Source of the DNA: Saccharina japonica
Lineage: Eukaryota; Sar; Phaeophyceae; Laminariales; Laminariaceae
DNA length: 64,000 nucleotides
Assembly (NCBI GenBank): GCA_008828725.1
Contig: MEHQ01003458.1
Span: 3,836 to 67,835, forward strand
Direction: 5' to 3'
Shown here: piece by piece, positions 36,801 to 48,700 of the stretch
How the letters are laid out: every line of letters starts with the position of its first letter
How positions within the stretch are numbered: position 1 is the first letter of the stretch
Program-made: the position numbers and the translations under genes
Notes under the pieces: generated by a model
What the model was told of the DNA's origin: nothing
The model's input: the letters and a program-made list of their open reading frames with translations, nothing else
Database searches by the model: none

Positions 36801-37150
36801 ACCCACGGAGAGACGGTGGTGCGGCGTTCACCGCATGGTGAAACTGCGGCAGCGGCGGCAGCGGCGGCAGCGGCGGCAGTGTTTAGCTGGTTGCCACCGC
36901 GACGGGGTTGCTGCTGTAGTAGTGCTGAGCCCGAGAGGAAGCAGCAGGGAGAGTGAGACCCGGCGTAGGGAGTGGTCGGCCGAGCCGTCCTGGTCGCTGC
37001 TGCTGCTGCCCGCTGGGAGAGTTGCAGCAGGGAAAAGCCGGACCTGTTGGGTGTGCATGTTTGCGGCGCAAGCGACATGCAGAGGGGGGGGCGGGGGGGC
37101 GTTAAGCTGCAGGAGGTTCGTGTGTGTGCTGGAAGGGTGGACGAGGGCAA
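30880..37150 (-). CDS. UMP-CMP (adenylate-type) kinase fused to CaMKII-association-like domain
   Basis: Exons are 37150-36441, 35520-35313, 34951-34775, 32365-32186 and 31218-30880, in continuous phase, giving 537 residues. A Ser/Ala-rich N-terminal extension (about 215 aa, organelle presequence or disordered) precedes the P-loop [80 protein letters not shown] and [11 protein letters not shown] complete a UMP-CMP kinase, which transfers phosphate from ATP to UMP/CMP. The C-terminal 150 residues match a CaMKII association (NTF2-like) domain: [30 protein letters not shown], then [20 protein letters not shown]. The 'FEPE...GLDFH' middle is replaced by Ser/Thr/Pro-rich sequence. The intron after 35313 starts with GC. 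Met at 37078 is an alternative start. Nucleotide kinase activity is well supported; the role of the tail is inferred. Confidence 0.85.
31396..31510 (+). mobile_element. Family C MITE
   Basis: ttacggaggaccataataaa at the left, tatggccctccgtga at the right, then TA. It lies in intron 4 of the UMP-CMP kinase gene and abuts another family C copy. Confidence 0.75.
31503..31600 (+). mobile_element. Family C MITE, adjoining copy
   Basis: taataggaccaaatagtgtt, then accgtaggtcctatttacta and tggtgtcccgtaa. It shares its left border with the right end of the preceding copy, a tandem arrangement. Confidence 0.65.
31676..32165. repeat. CCAA/CCGA-rich satellite-like tract
   Basis: About 490 bp of accaaccaaccaatcaa and gaccgaccaacc variants in intron 4 of the UMP-CMP kinase gene. 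It reaches to within 20 bp of the exon at 32186. In the sense strand it is TTGGTTGG. Confidence 0.85.
32820..32890. repeat. Family H repeat (copy 1)
   Basis: gtggtcaacgctgaaggtca, tgct, then gtcggatggcaaaga. Related blocks occur at 42512-42590 and 58800-58862. Confidence 0.5.
35091..35175. repeat. (TTTCGC)n / (TTTCGT)n repeat
   Basis: A tandem hexamer tcgctttcgctttcgctttc in intron 2 of the UMP-CMP kinase gene. Related ttcgtttt sequence runs on to about 35300. Confidence 0.9.
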
Positions 37151-37895
37151 GTTGGCTGGAGCTGAGCCAATGTTTGAGTCGTCCTGTCCTGGTGTGAGGG
37201 TATTGCTTCTTACAGGAGGTGCCTCAGGGCAGCAGTGCGACCTTGCACTTTTTACACATGAGACTGCATTGGTGCTGCATCTGATCTCAGCTTTGCAAGG
37301 AGGTTTAGGTTGTTAGCTTCTCACGTCTTAGACATGCAGCTGACGAAGGACAGCAGCGTCCAGGCCGCACAGTACGCGTGCATTCGGCTGGCCTGGTTGC
37401 GGCTTGCGGGAAGCGGTCTGCTGTGGACAAAACATGCGGTTGGTTAAAAAAAGGAGTTTCATAGTGCTTGGGAGGCTTTGTGCAATAGGGCCGAAGAAAA
37501 CAGCTAAATTGGTGGGCTTCTGGGCATCCTTCTTGCCTCTGATTCTGGAGTCTGGCGCCCGGAGACGCTCAAGTGCTACCTCACGCTCCCTATGGCGCAA
37601 CGGGGCTGATTTTCTAGACTACAGGTGATAGTTGGGCTACAATCCAAGCGTGTCGCACCGCATGGAATGAAAAACTGGAGAATCCCAACGATGAAACCCC
37701 CGGGTCTCTGCAATGTGTGAACCGGCACATATTGGACCGAACGGTGCAGTAACGCCAAGGCCCCCTCAAGCGTTTTATGTATTTGTTTCTTTGCCCCGCG
37801 TAGGTGCTCGTAGCCTCTCGCACTCGCCAACGTTCACTCAGTCCGAACAACAGACAACAACAGTAGGTGTGCATTCGAAGAAGCTTGCTTACACG
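37151..37895. promoter_or_regulatory. Divergent promoter interval between UMP-CMP kinase and protease genes
   Basis: About 745 bp between opposing start codons. No recognised motif. It contains a G-rich block at 37083-37100. The promoter role is inferred from layout. Confidence 0.4.
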
Positions 37896-40800
37896 ATGGC
37901 GCGTTCATTCTTCGTCGGCATCGCCTGCTTATGCTTCGCCACCGCTCGCGGTCAGAACAGCGACTGGGAACATGTGCGCCCGGCTCCCCCTTCGGCATCG
38001 ACTACTCCCGATGAAGAAGCTCCGTTCGTGGGCATCACGAACCTTCGAGCCGCGTGCGCCGACGCCACCGAGGAGGGCTGCATGAAGAAGCTCAAGAAGT
38101 TGGAGGCGGTCGACGCCGACCCGTACGTAACTGGTGAGAGCTGTGATGAACGATCCTCTGCTGATACTTATGTTGCTTCCTTCCGTCTCGACTCGTTTTG
38201 CAAGAGACGCACGAGAACATGATTGCAGGAATTGTTGTATGACGCACATGTGTGAATATGATCGCTGCTGTGTGTGCCTCTCAATAATCAAATGTTGTTT
38301 GGGTTCGGGGAAAGGAGAACCGCCCGGGGAAACTCGTACAGAGAGAGAGAGGTCGAACATGTAACGCTGACGAAAAATCGCGAGCATTCGCATGATATCG
38401 TGTGAGGAAGGCCTGCGCAACAACCAAGAACAGTCCTGACTGTAGTATGCGAAGCAGGGGCCGGCGTGTCCAAGTCCAACCGTAAGCGTGGGCAGGTGGA
38501 GATCGCGCAACATGACGGCGACAACTGCTGTTTTAAAATAAAACAAATATGACAACGAGCAAGCCGGCATGAATTATATGATATGTGCATTCAAGCCCCT
38601 TGGTCAGGTCGATGCGGCGCAACCCCTAACGTACAGTAGATCCGTGTTTAGCCGCGCGCAGCTGCTCGTAGCGTTGCCGGCGTGCATGTGCGGGTTAGGC
38701 CATAAGAAAGAAAGGGCACGCCGCCGTAGTCGATACCGGTACCTGGCAGAGCTCTATCCGAGGAAGCTATGGCCCGTGAGCGGTACGAGTAGTACGTGAC
38801 CCCGGCCACAGGTAAAAAAATGTTCTCTGGGCCGAATTTATGGTTTCATGTGTCTGGCTCGCTCATAGAGTAGCTCACCTATCAAGAATGGCACCACCGC
38901 TAGTTATCGTGCGCATGCAAATACAACTGCTGCGGAGCGCATGCGCGAGTATCTACAACGTGCGGCATCGCAAAAGGCTAGGGAGGCGTACACATGGGTC
39001 AGCCGATGGTCATCGTCAGTGGATTGGTTTGATTTGGTTGTTTTTTTTTGGGTCGTTGAACGTGTCGGATTCGAAAATTGGTATCCCCGAGAACACTGAT
39101 CTGTACGATATTCCCTGGTTTACAGTTATGCGTTGTGGACGTTGGTGTATCGGTTAGCAATGTGCAGGATTATCGAAGTGGCGTTGTATGATTCCTTGTG
39201 CACTCTTGAAATATCTGTCTTGCTTTGTTGCTTCGACGTTAGATTCCTCTACTCGTGTGATACTGCCAACCCTCTTCCACTGATACTACTCAGTTAATCG
39301 AGTGACGCCGCGATAGAGGCTGCAGCGAGCGGTGGATTCCTCTTCGACGAGCGTTTACCTCGAACCGCAACGTGTAACCAACCCCGACGCGTATGTAACC
39401 GTAACATTTTGTTTCCCTTCATTTTTATGTTGCCCGTGCCTCGGCTTTTACCCATCTTCTACCGTGATCCCCCAAGTTATGGACTTCGAAATCGGGTCAC
39501 TGGACTGCAAATCTCTCGATCTGGCTGAGGACGCGAAGAAGCTGCAGTTCCAGCTCAGCACCACGGAGGTGTGCACGTCGCTATAGACAACACGGTATCG
39601 GTATTGGAGGGACGCAATCACACCACTAATGCCAGTGTTCAATGCAGGGGTGGTCTGGTTGCGTTGTTGAAATATCGTGATCGATATTTATACCCGCGCA
39701 CGCGGGGGGGGGGGGGGGGCGAGGGGTACGTAGCTGATTCGGGTTTTCGGGTGCAATCAGGTTTTACCGAAGGGTCACCGTCGCCAGGCATATCTCCCGG
39801 ACATAACCCTTATTATTCAGTATCACTATATCCGTATTTATAAGCGATGTGTTTATGTTGTTTATTGTAACCATATTAATGCCCTAGTTAACCTTACATT
39901 ACCGTATAGATTGGTAGGATTTTCCGAAATAACAGTGCGTATATACGTGGTGAGGCGTTTCGTCGCTGTCAGCTCGCTGTGTCCGACTAAGTACCTGAAT
40001 CAAACCCCTCCTCTCTTCTTAGAGCCCACACTTTTTTTTATCATATATATACGCGTACAGTAGATACGTTTATACATGCCAGCACGAGTTGCGACTTTCG
40101 CATGCTCGTTTGTTTTCCTGCGGCATGCCTTCGCTTACAGCTCACGATGCTAGTAGTATGTATCGTCCTGTTGATATCTATAGATACACAGGGGGGGTCA
40201 CCGGTCTATATACCCTTCACTATTAGTAAGATGAATGTATAGAACGCGCGACTGATGCACTGCTGTCATCACCAAATTTACTAAGTTTGGTGTCGCAGCT
40301 GACGTATTTGTGAGGATGTTTTTTTTTTGTCGCGATACTTGAGGGGGGGGGAGGGAGGGGCGAACTGGGAAACATCCCGTGAATAATGCTTAGGCCGGCA
40401 ATGACTGGGTGCCGATTCCAGATATGTTTTCCCGATGACACGTCCGCATCTCTTGTGACTTGGGATCTACCACTATGTCTCAATATATAATGAACGTTTA
40501 GATTATATATTATTATGCAACTGTTTCTTATATTTAGGGACAGATTAATAGGTTTTTTTTTCCGTTCCAGGGGTAGCACGAGCACTGCAGAAGAGCCGCT
40601 GCTGTGTTGCGTACCAGAACACAAGATGCTGGGTTATAAGTTCGAGCACCTTCGTCGTGCTCTCCCGCACGGGGGTACGTAACGTATAGTAATAGTGTCC
40701 CTCCTCCGGCGTGCATGTACTGCTGCTGTGCTGTTGTGCCATATAGTGCGTTGTGTCCACCTTGTGTTTTGACAAAGCTCTCCCTTTCTTTTTTTGCAAA

Positions 40801-42637
40801 TTCGACCAGGCGGTGGAGGCCGTGCTCAAGCACTACACCGTGTCTCCCGCCCGTGCCTTCAGCGATAACATCGAACGCAAGGTAAACGAGAGAACACACA
40901 ATTTAAAAAATGTTATAATATACGACCAACAAACAAGATCTAACAGCTGTGTTTTTTTTCCTTCTCTTTACGTTGTTGCCCTCTCACTTGTAAGCTAAAG
41001 AGCCCATGTATGCACAATTTATTACTACGTTGCCTTCTCATTTGTAGTAGAGCCCCATGTATGCACACACAATCACAGAAAAAAATGTACCAGTACTAGA
41101 TAAATAAACACAGAGTGACTACTTACTGAGCCGGCACTAGACTAACCCTGAAGAGTTACCGCCAGGAGGGTTGGCAAGACAAGAAGGTCGATCAAGTCGA
41201 GACGGTCGGCAGACAGGGTGTCCCTTGGCGTTGCTGTAACTGTTCCAGACAATCGAGTTCGGTAAAAAGTTGCAGAAGGCGACGCCTCGTGAAAATCGAC
41301 TCCGTTTTTATACCAGCTTCGGGTTTCCAAATAAAGCGTGAAACCACCGGGGTGGACGTTGCTGAGTCGAGCGATCCGTAAGCGCGCGCTTGATTTTTTT
41401 TTTCAAAGCTGAGACCAACAGTTTCAGTGGAACCTCTTCGGTTGATGCGAACTGCTGTCTTTCGTAGTTCAACCTTAAAACGACACAAGCCTGGAGCCGT
41501 TTTTTGCCGCACCCCTGAAACACCGGGGACACAACCGCCGCGTGCAGGCTCTCAGAAACACATTCCCGGAACAACACATCCCCGTCCCCCTTGAAAACAA
41601 CGTACTCGTATGTCATGTAAAGGGGAAAAAACGTTATGATCGCCCAAATATTTGATATTTGGAGGTGTCTCTACTAGGAGTAGGGACGGTGCTCCACCTC
41701 GAAGGGGATGCGTGGTCAATGGTCAAATGACTACGATGCAATCAACGAATGAGTCGTACTCCCTCCTTGTTTGGCCGAAACGCTTTTCTCCCGCTTGTCT
41801 TTCCCCCCCCCCTTTGTTCGGTTAAGATCTGGACGGGAGTCATCGCCGGAAAAGGCAAGGAACACAAAGGCATCCCGCGGACGATCAGCATGACATGGGG
41901 CGGCTGCGATCCCGATGTGAGTCATACGGGGTACCGAAGACCTTTCGCGCCCCTGCGGCGTCGAGGAACGCCCTATACAACTCCGGAGCGTCGCCCTTGA
42001 ACCAACACGCACGAGTGTCCGGCTATATGCCTTTCCAGCCCTCAGTACCTCGTAGAGGTTGCATTTTGACCGCGGCCGCGTATGAAACGACGGGCGACGA
42101 AAACGAAAGGCTACGTTGTGTTTTGCCCGCGCATCGTGCAGCCCCTTGCGTTGACGTACAACAGCAGTTCGGTTTCTCGGCTAATATCGCCAGGCCGTCG
42201 TAACATTGATTGGTCGACGAGGCCATCGTTATGTTTTTGCCCCCCCCGTCATGTTTGTTTTCCCCCTCTAAAGTGCAAAAAAGGGTTAAAAATAAATAAT
42301 CTATATATAAATAAATATGAATACGAGTACAATGTAATATATATAAATAAATACGAAGTATGAATAGTACGTGGCGAAGGGAGTGCCCCGGAGATCAATG
42401 CGGTACGGTGAGATGGATCGAACCCCAAAGTATATCGTATTTTGTTGGTTATATAGTATATGCAAATATATATATATTAATATAATATGTTGTGAGTTCA
42501 ACCAATATGTGTTTATGAGTGATCGACGTTAAAGCTCATGCTAATACTACTCGTTGTCGGATGGCAAGGACAATGGAATAAAATACTTACGAGTATGATC
42601 AACCTGCTCCTTATGCTTGTTCCGTGGCCATTGCTTG

Positions 42638-42705
<68 letters not shown>

Positions 42706-45700
42706 CCAACCTGCACCGACAAACACAGCTTTTCATGTTGAAGGTCATCACTCCCGCCTTCGACGGGACCACGAAATCGACGGTGACTATTCCTTGCATG
42801 GAAGGGTCGGACGAAAACGAAGTCTGCCTTTTGCAGGTGTGTGTGTGTTCGTGTTTTGGTTTTCTTCACATCAAGCCGTTCTTCCCATTCATCGACACCC
42901 AGCAAGTCCAGTGTCCGTGTTGCTGGGGGTCAAGGCGCGGAAGTATCAGTGTTAGCCCGGGACCGGTAACTCGATAGGGAAGCACCCTCGTTTTGAATCA
43001 GCAACCGCTCGACTTGGTTCGAACAAACTGCTGTAGTATCGCTTGGGAAAATGTTTTTTTATACTTATTTAAAAACAAAAGCAGGCGGAAAAACAAAAAG
43101 GAGGCTTTTTCTTCTCGGGTTTGTTTCCTGTTTTTGTTGTTGTTACTTTCCTTAATGATTTTCTACTCCCACGACCTTCCATTGAACTTGAAATAACTCG
43201 GGCGACCTACTTCGTAACTCATCACCAATATATCGCATCTCCGTAAAACAAGAACACCAACCACCCTCCCGGTCACCTGCCATGCCCCTTTCCACCCCCC
43301 TAAATGCGAGGGTCTACGATCATACGACTACGGCCATGCATAAATATGAAGAAGTACAACACCCCCCCCCCCCCGCCGCCGCCGCCCCGCCGCCCCGGTC
43401 CTGCTTCCACACGGTTGTCACTACTGTTTCACTCCTCAGCTTTTGCGCCAACCGGAGGAGGAGGGGGAAGAGCAAGAAGAAACTTTCTACGGCAACAATC
43501 GAATGCTCCGCGCCACCGCCGCCCGCGAAGAAGAAGAGGCCAGCAAGGCCCGAAGCGACGCCACCGCCACCGCCGCCGCCAAGAACGACGAGGCCCACCG
43601 CCGCCTGGCCCTAGAAGTGTCCGCGGGGATGGACGCTGCGTACGACCGCGACCCGGACCTCCGCGCCAAGGGCGAAGATGTCCGCCTCCTTACCGTGAGC
43701 GCTATATATATGGATACATGAAATCCTCGATCTCTCAGCTGTGTTTTTTTTTTTTTATATATAGATACATATCTAATATCTCGGATGTATACGTACGTAT
43801 ACAAAATCCAGGGGGGGGGGGGCAATTAAAAACAAAAATGGAGGGCTACTTGCCTGCGATGCAAGCGTTCGAGTGTATTTACAGCAGAAGCATCTGTCTC
43901 GGTCGTATATACAAAATTCAGGGAAAACAATTGAAAACAGAATGGGCGGTACTTGCCTACGGTGCAGCAGCATGACCGTTTGTTTCATTCACCACCCTCT
44001 AGACAATCAAGTCAGTCGCATTCAAAAAACGATCGACGCCACGCTTGCCTCTACGCACAGTCCCAGCCTTCCCCCGCAAAAAAAAACATAGATGAGCGGT
44101 TAAAATTATATTCGAGGTGATGACCGTTTCCCGAGGTCGTCATATGTCGGGTAGTTACGAATGGCAAGGCGCTTGTGCTGCACGGGGTTTAAGCGTCAGA
44201 TGTGCCGTTTTTTTGCACCTTCATTGCGGGAAGTGGGGTAATGCAAATAGGCGCCGTGCGTACTCGCCACGCCGCTCTCCGGCCATTTATGGTCCTTTCT
44301 TCACGGCCCCTCTCCGCAAGCTCTTTGCAAAACTTTCGGCGATCAGCCTTCCTGCCACGAGTGATAAAATTGCTGTGCATACGTACGTAGCGCAAAGAAG
44401 GCAGGTTTCGCTTCTACTGGCACTACTAGCTCGCGTTAACGCGTACGCCCTGCTGCGCCCTTTGCCTGCCACCATAATATGTTTATGTTTCCCTGTACGT
44501 AGTCCGACGGGTGCTTGGCTTCGTCCGTTTTGTGCTGCACACACGCTTTTTGTCGACCACGCGCGCCAATTGTTACGCGTACAAAGGAATATGCAACCCT
44601 CTCAATCACGTGGTTCCGGTTTCCTCTATATATATATATATACGTGCACAAGAATATCTAACTCCCTCGATGACATGTCGTGCCGATTGCTTTCTTGCGC
44701 GTGTCCTCAGGAATACCTGGCCGCTTCCGACAACGAAAAGGAGGCGTTCCACGAGAGAGGCATTCGTCGCCTCGGTGCCGAGGACGTGCAAATGCCGAGC
44801 GGTCGAGTCCTCACCGCTTCAACCACCGTAAGAACAACCTGCGCCTCGTACGTTCGTAACGGTTTTTTTTTTCTCAATAAACAAAATCGTCACCAAAACA
44901 AAAATACACAAATGGGGCAGCTTCACCAACTATTTTACCACCAGCCGAAAATGCTGACAAATCCTGTCCCCCTTTTTTTGCGTAACGCGCAACAATAGAT
45001 GGCCCCACGCTTACGGTACTTAATAGCCGTTTCAGAGCTGCAAAACTTATCCCATACTAATTTCAAGTAGTTTGTCCCCAAAATCGAGGAACCGGTTCGT
45101 GAGGGGTCAAGGCCCCCATGCTGCGAAATGGATGAGGTACTTATGGGAGCCATGCTAGGATGTATAGAGTGCGCGATCGAAGTATTACACTCAGGTTGCA
45201 AAATATGACTTTCGACGAAATCCTCGATCTCATTGCTTTTTTTTTTTTTTTTTTTTAATTTTTTAAATATAGAGTTCCTTTCTTCCACATCTAAATCGAT
45301 CGTGATGGCCGCGGTAACTTCCTTCCTGCCCCTGGAAGAGCTTTTGCCTGAAAAACTCCACACACACACACTCAAACATTCCTCGCGTGCCTCGCTCTTC
45401 TGCTCAGATCGATATCCTGGTAGTCTACACGAAAGCCTCATTGGCTGCGTCCAGCGTGGACGCGAACCAGATGGAAACGAACATCATCACATCGTACGAG
45501 CTGGCCAACCAGGCCCTGGCCGACTCCGGCGTCGACGCCACTCTGAACGTTGTCCACATGGCCCAGGTGAGTTGATTGACTTTTTACGTAGACGGCCTCA
45601 ATACCTTGGGAAACCTGGGGTAACGGCTGGTTGCCGTTATGTTTCCTCTTATATGTTGAATGCAGCGGGGAGCGTCAGGCCGCTTGGCCCCCACTCGTAC

Positions 45701-48700
45701 TCCAGGACTCCGCGCATAGCCACTACTGTAGTACAGGTAACTGCGATACATCCTCGCCTTTTGAGGTTGGGTACACCTTGATAGTTTCGCGTGATGTACA
45801 AGGGTTGTCGCAAAGTTTATTTTATCAAGAAGGACTGGTACCGCCGTGGTAAACAAAAAAAAAGCGAAACGCGCGGGAACGTTACGTGGGGGAAGACCGA
45901 CGTCCAGAATGTGACGCGAAAAAGCGCAACCTACAACGTTCTGTGCGGCTACCACGAGGGTCTACGTCTCCACTCCGAACTGTTTGCGGTTTGGCTACAA
46001 ATGTAAATAAGCTTTCATCCTCACCTCGCGGCACCGTAACGCCCCCCCTTGATACATAACGCCCTCGATGCGAAACGATGACAGATCGACACGACCGAAG
46101 GGGGCGACATGGCCGCTGACCTTTCCAACCTCTTCCAAGGAGCCGGAGACAACAAGCTCGCCAACGAACTCCGCGAAGAGTACGGCGCGGACCTGGTCCA
46201 GATGCACGGCAACTACGACAGCTCTTGCGGTCTCGGGTGCGCACCTTTTTGTTTTGTGTTTTGTTTTTCGCCCCGTTTTGTTCGCTGTACTGTCCAAGCT
46301 TAACCTCTGTTACTGCCGTAGAGAAGGGGACTATTCTGGGAAGTTTCCTGGTAGAGCAGGGCAAAATTCTGGGAATTTTCTCGAGCCGGTCGGTGCCTCG
46401 ATTGAAGTGCATACGTTTCCCACATCGGAAAAGATCACGATCTAGATCATCTAGATCATCTAGATCCCAACCTGCCGGTATGAGTCGTTGAGTCGGTGGG
46501 CAGGATATGTGCATAGTACAGATCCAACCAGGAAATATGTGCTAGATCATGCAGATTATANACAGCAGTACAGGACACCTAATACGAACCAGGAAATCTG
46601 GTCCAGTCAAGATTTCTTATTTGAGAAAACATACATACTTTCTACACTATACTTTCAAGAAGACGACTCCCCAACGTCGTACGTTCCTCTACATCTCTGC
46701 CTGGCTTTCTTATTGGGTTGTTAGGTGTCCTGTACTCGTATTATAGGCGCCCTCGACAGTTATAAATATGAATACGTAGTGTCATTAGGCAATACAAAAC
46801 CCATTCGGACGCTCGAACCTTCTGAAAGGTCTATTAATAGGAAGTCTTGGGTTGGAATGAGGCCTCCAGCCGTTGCTGGAGGCTTTCACCCCTGATTAAC
46901 AGCCTGCTGCGATCATCTTCCTAGATGCCCGATAGAGGGTAACGACCTGGATGCCAATGGCATAAATACATGCTCTTTCTAAAAATGCTCCTGGTTGAAT
47001 ACAGTGTATATTCAAGTTGGGTGGATGGGATGGTCCGCTCTTATACTCCACCTCTTTCCACTTCGTATTAGAATTTCCGGGGCCTTTCTCCAAGTCCGCT
47101 GAGGGGATGAGGCAGCGTTCGTACACCCACCCTCGATGTTCCAATATCTTCAACCCCCTTGGTGCCCGCGTGTGTTTCCATATACTAGACAACAAGACTG
47201 AGGCTACTACAGCACTGATGTATTCTGCCATTTTGAAAGTGTTTGGTTGAAATGAGGCCCCCACAGGCGTTGCTGGTAATATCACCCATACTTTCTCTGT
47301 ATGTTATTATTATATTATATTGTATTGTGTGGTGGCACGTTTGGTGGCCTCATACGCATACTTTCCGTCGAAGGTTGCCGTACCTTAAGGTTCTGGTCGT
47401 GAGAAAGCTGCGTATGGTTTCGCATACTCTAGCAATGTGGGTACCTCATTATAGCCCATGTAGCCTAGTTCATGACTCCCGCTTCCGATACTCCCGGGTG
47501 TGCCTCTGACCGACAACCATGCATTTCCCCTTTGCCCGTGACACCTTGTCCGCTGTCGCCGCATCCGTAAGTGAGCGGTTCACAGATGCTCCCACTCGGG
47601 AAGAGTGTGTCGCGTAATTCCTGTTGGCGCCTAAAAGCAGAACCCTTGCCTCTTCTTCGGCGCGACTACTTGCAGTCTGCCTGATGAACAGTACGTTCAT
47701 GTAAACTACGGAGGGAGGTATTATTCACGTACGTCCGAGTGTTGCAGGAGAGTTTGGAACTGGGAAACGGTAGCATCCTATTGGATGGAGATACTGAGTC
47801 AAGGAACTACATTAGTTGGACCGGTCATGGCCGGTCCAATGGCCGCCGATGCCCTCGGGCATAAAGCGGCAGTAAAAGAGAAATGGTTGCACTAACCATG
47901 GACGATCATGATGGTGGTCTACTTCGACCCCGGCGATGGCTGATCATGACCGCTCATGGATCCGATCATGACCGGCCATGGTCGATCATTTTCGCTCACG
48001 ACCGCTCATGACCGCGGCCAATAGCGACATATTGTATTGAGTCGGCTATGGTCGAGCACGGAGCCGGCGTTGAAACACTCCTGGCCGCTCATGGCCGCGG
48101 CCATTACCGGTCATGACCGGCCATGACCGCTCAACTGGCCGCTCATGGCCGCGGCCATTACCGGTCATGACCGGCCATGACCGCTCATCGGCGATCATGA
48201 TCGCGGTCATGACCGGTCACGACCGTTCATAAGCGGTCATGACCGGTCATAAGCGGTCATGACCGGACATGACCGCGCATGTACCTTTTACGCAGGCTCA
48301 TGGCATTGTTCATCGGGTACGACACGTAGCGCTTTTGTTCTTTCTCCAAAATCAGTTTTTGCTTACTATTAGTAAGTATACGTAGAACTACGACGTTTTT
48401 TTTTCTGACGGGTTCCTCACTTCTGTACTTAAAGTAAGTGAAATCATGATTTTGGAGAGAAACAAAAAGTGCTACGTACGAGTACGCCGTACCATGTAAC
48501 AAACCATGTATCCCCCCATGTCTACACACTATATTTGGTTCTATTCACTACTGTACGTTCCCCCGTAAATACCGGTTCGTGGTAGATTGAACGGTTTCAT
48601 GCTGTGAAGAACGCACACACACGCGCGCGCGCACACGCGCCACGCCAACAGAAACAGGCAATAACAAAATGAAACAATGTTTTGTGTGTTTTTGGTCCCT

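Noticed and set aside
42635-42706. Poly-Leu/Ala/Cys coding frames
   Set aside because: Pure CTGC microsatellite within an intron.
43997-44100. Possible extra exon after ctctag acceptor in the protease gene
   Set aside because: Direct joining of 43694 to 44711 keeps phase 0 and gives a sensible product. The candidate has no family support.
48090-48285. CRISPR-like array
   Set aside because: Units are about 10 bp, contiguous and palindromic with no spacers, in a eukaryotic context.
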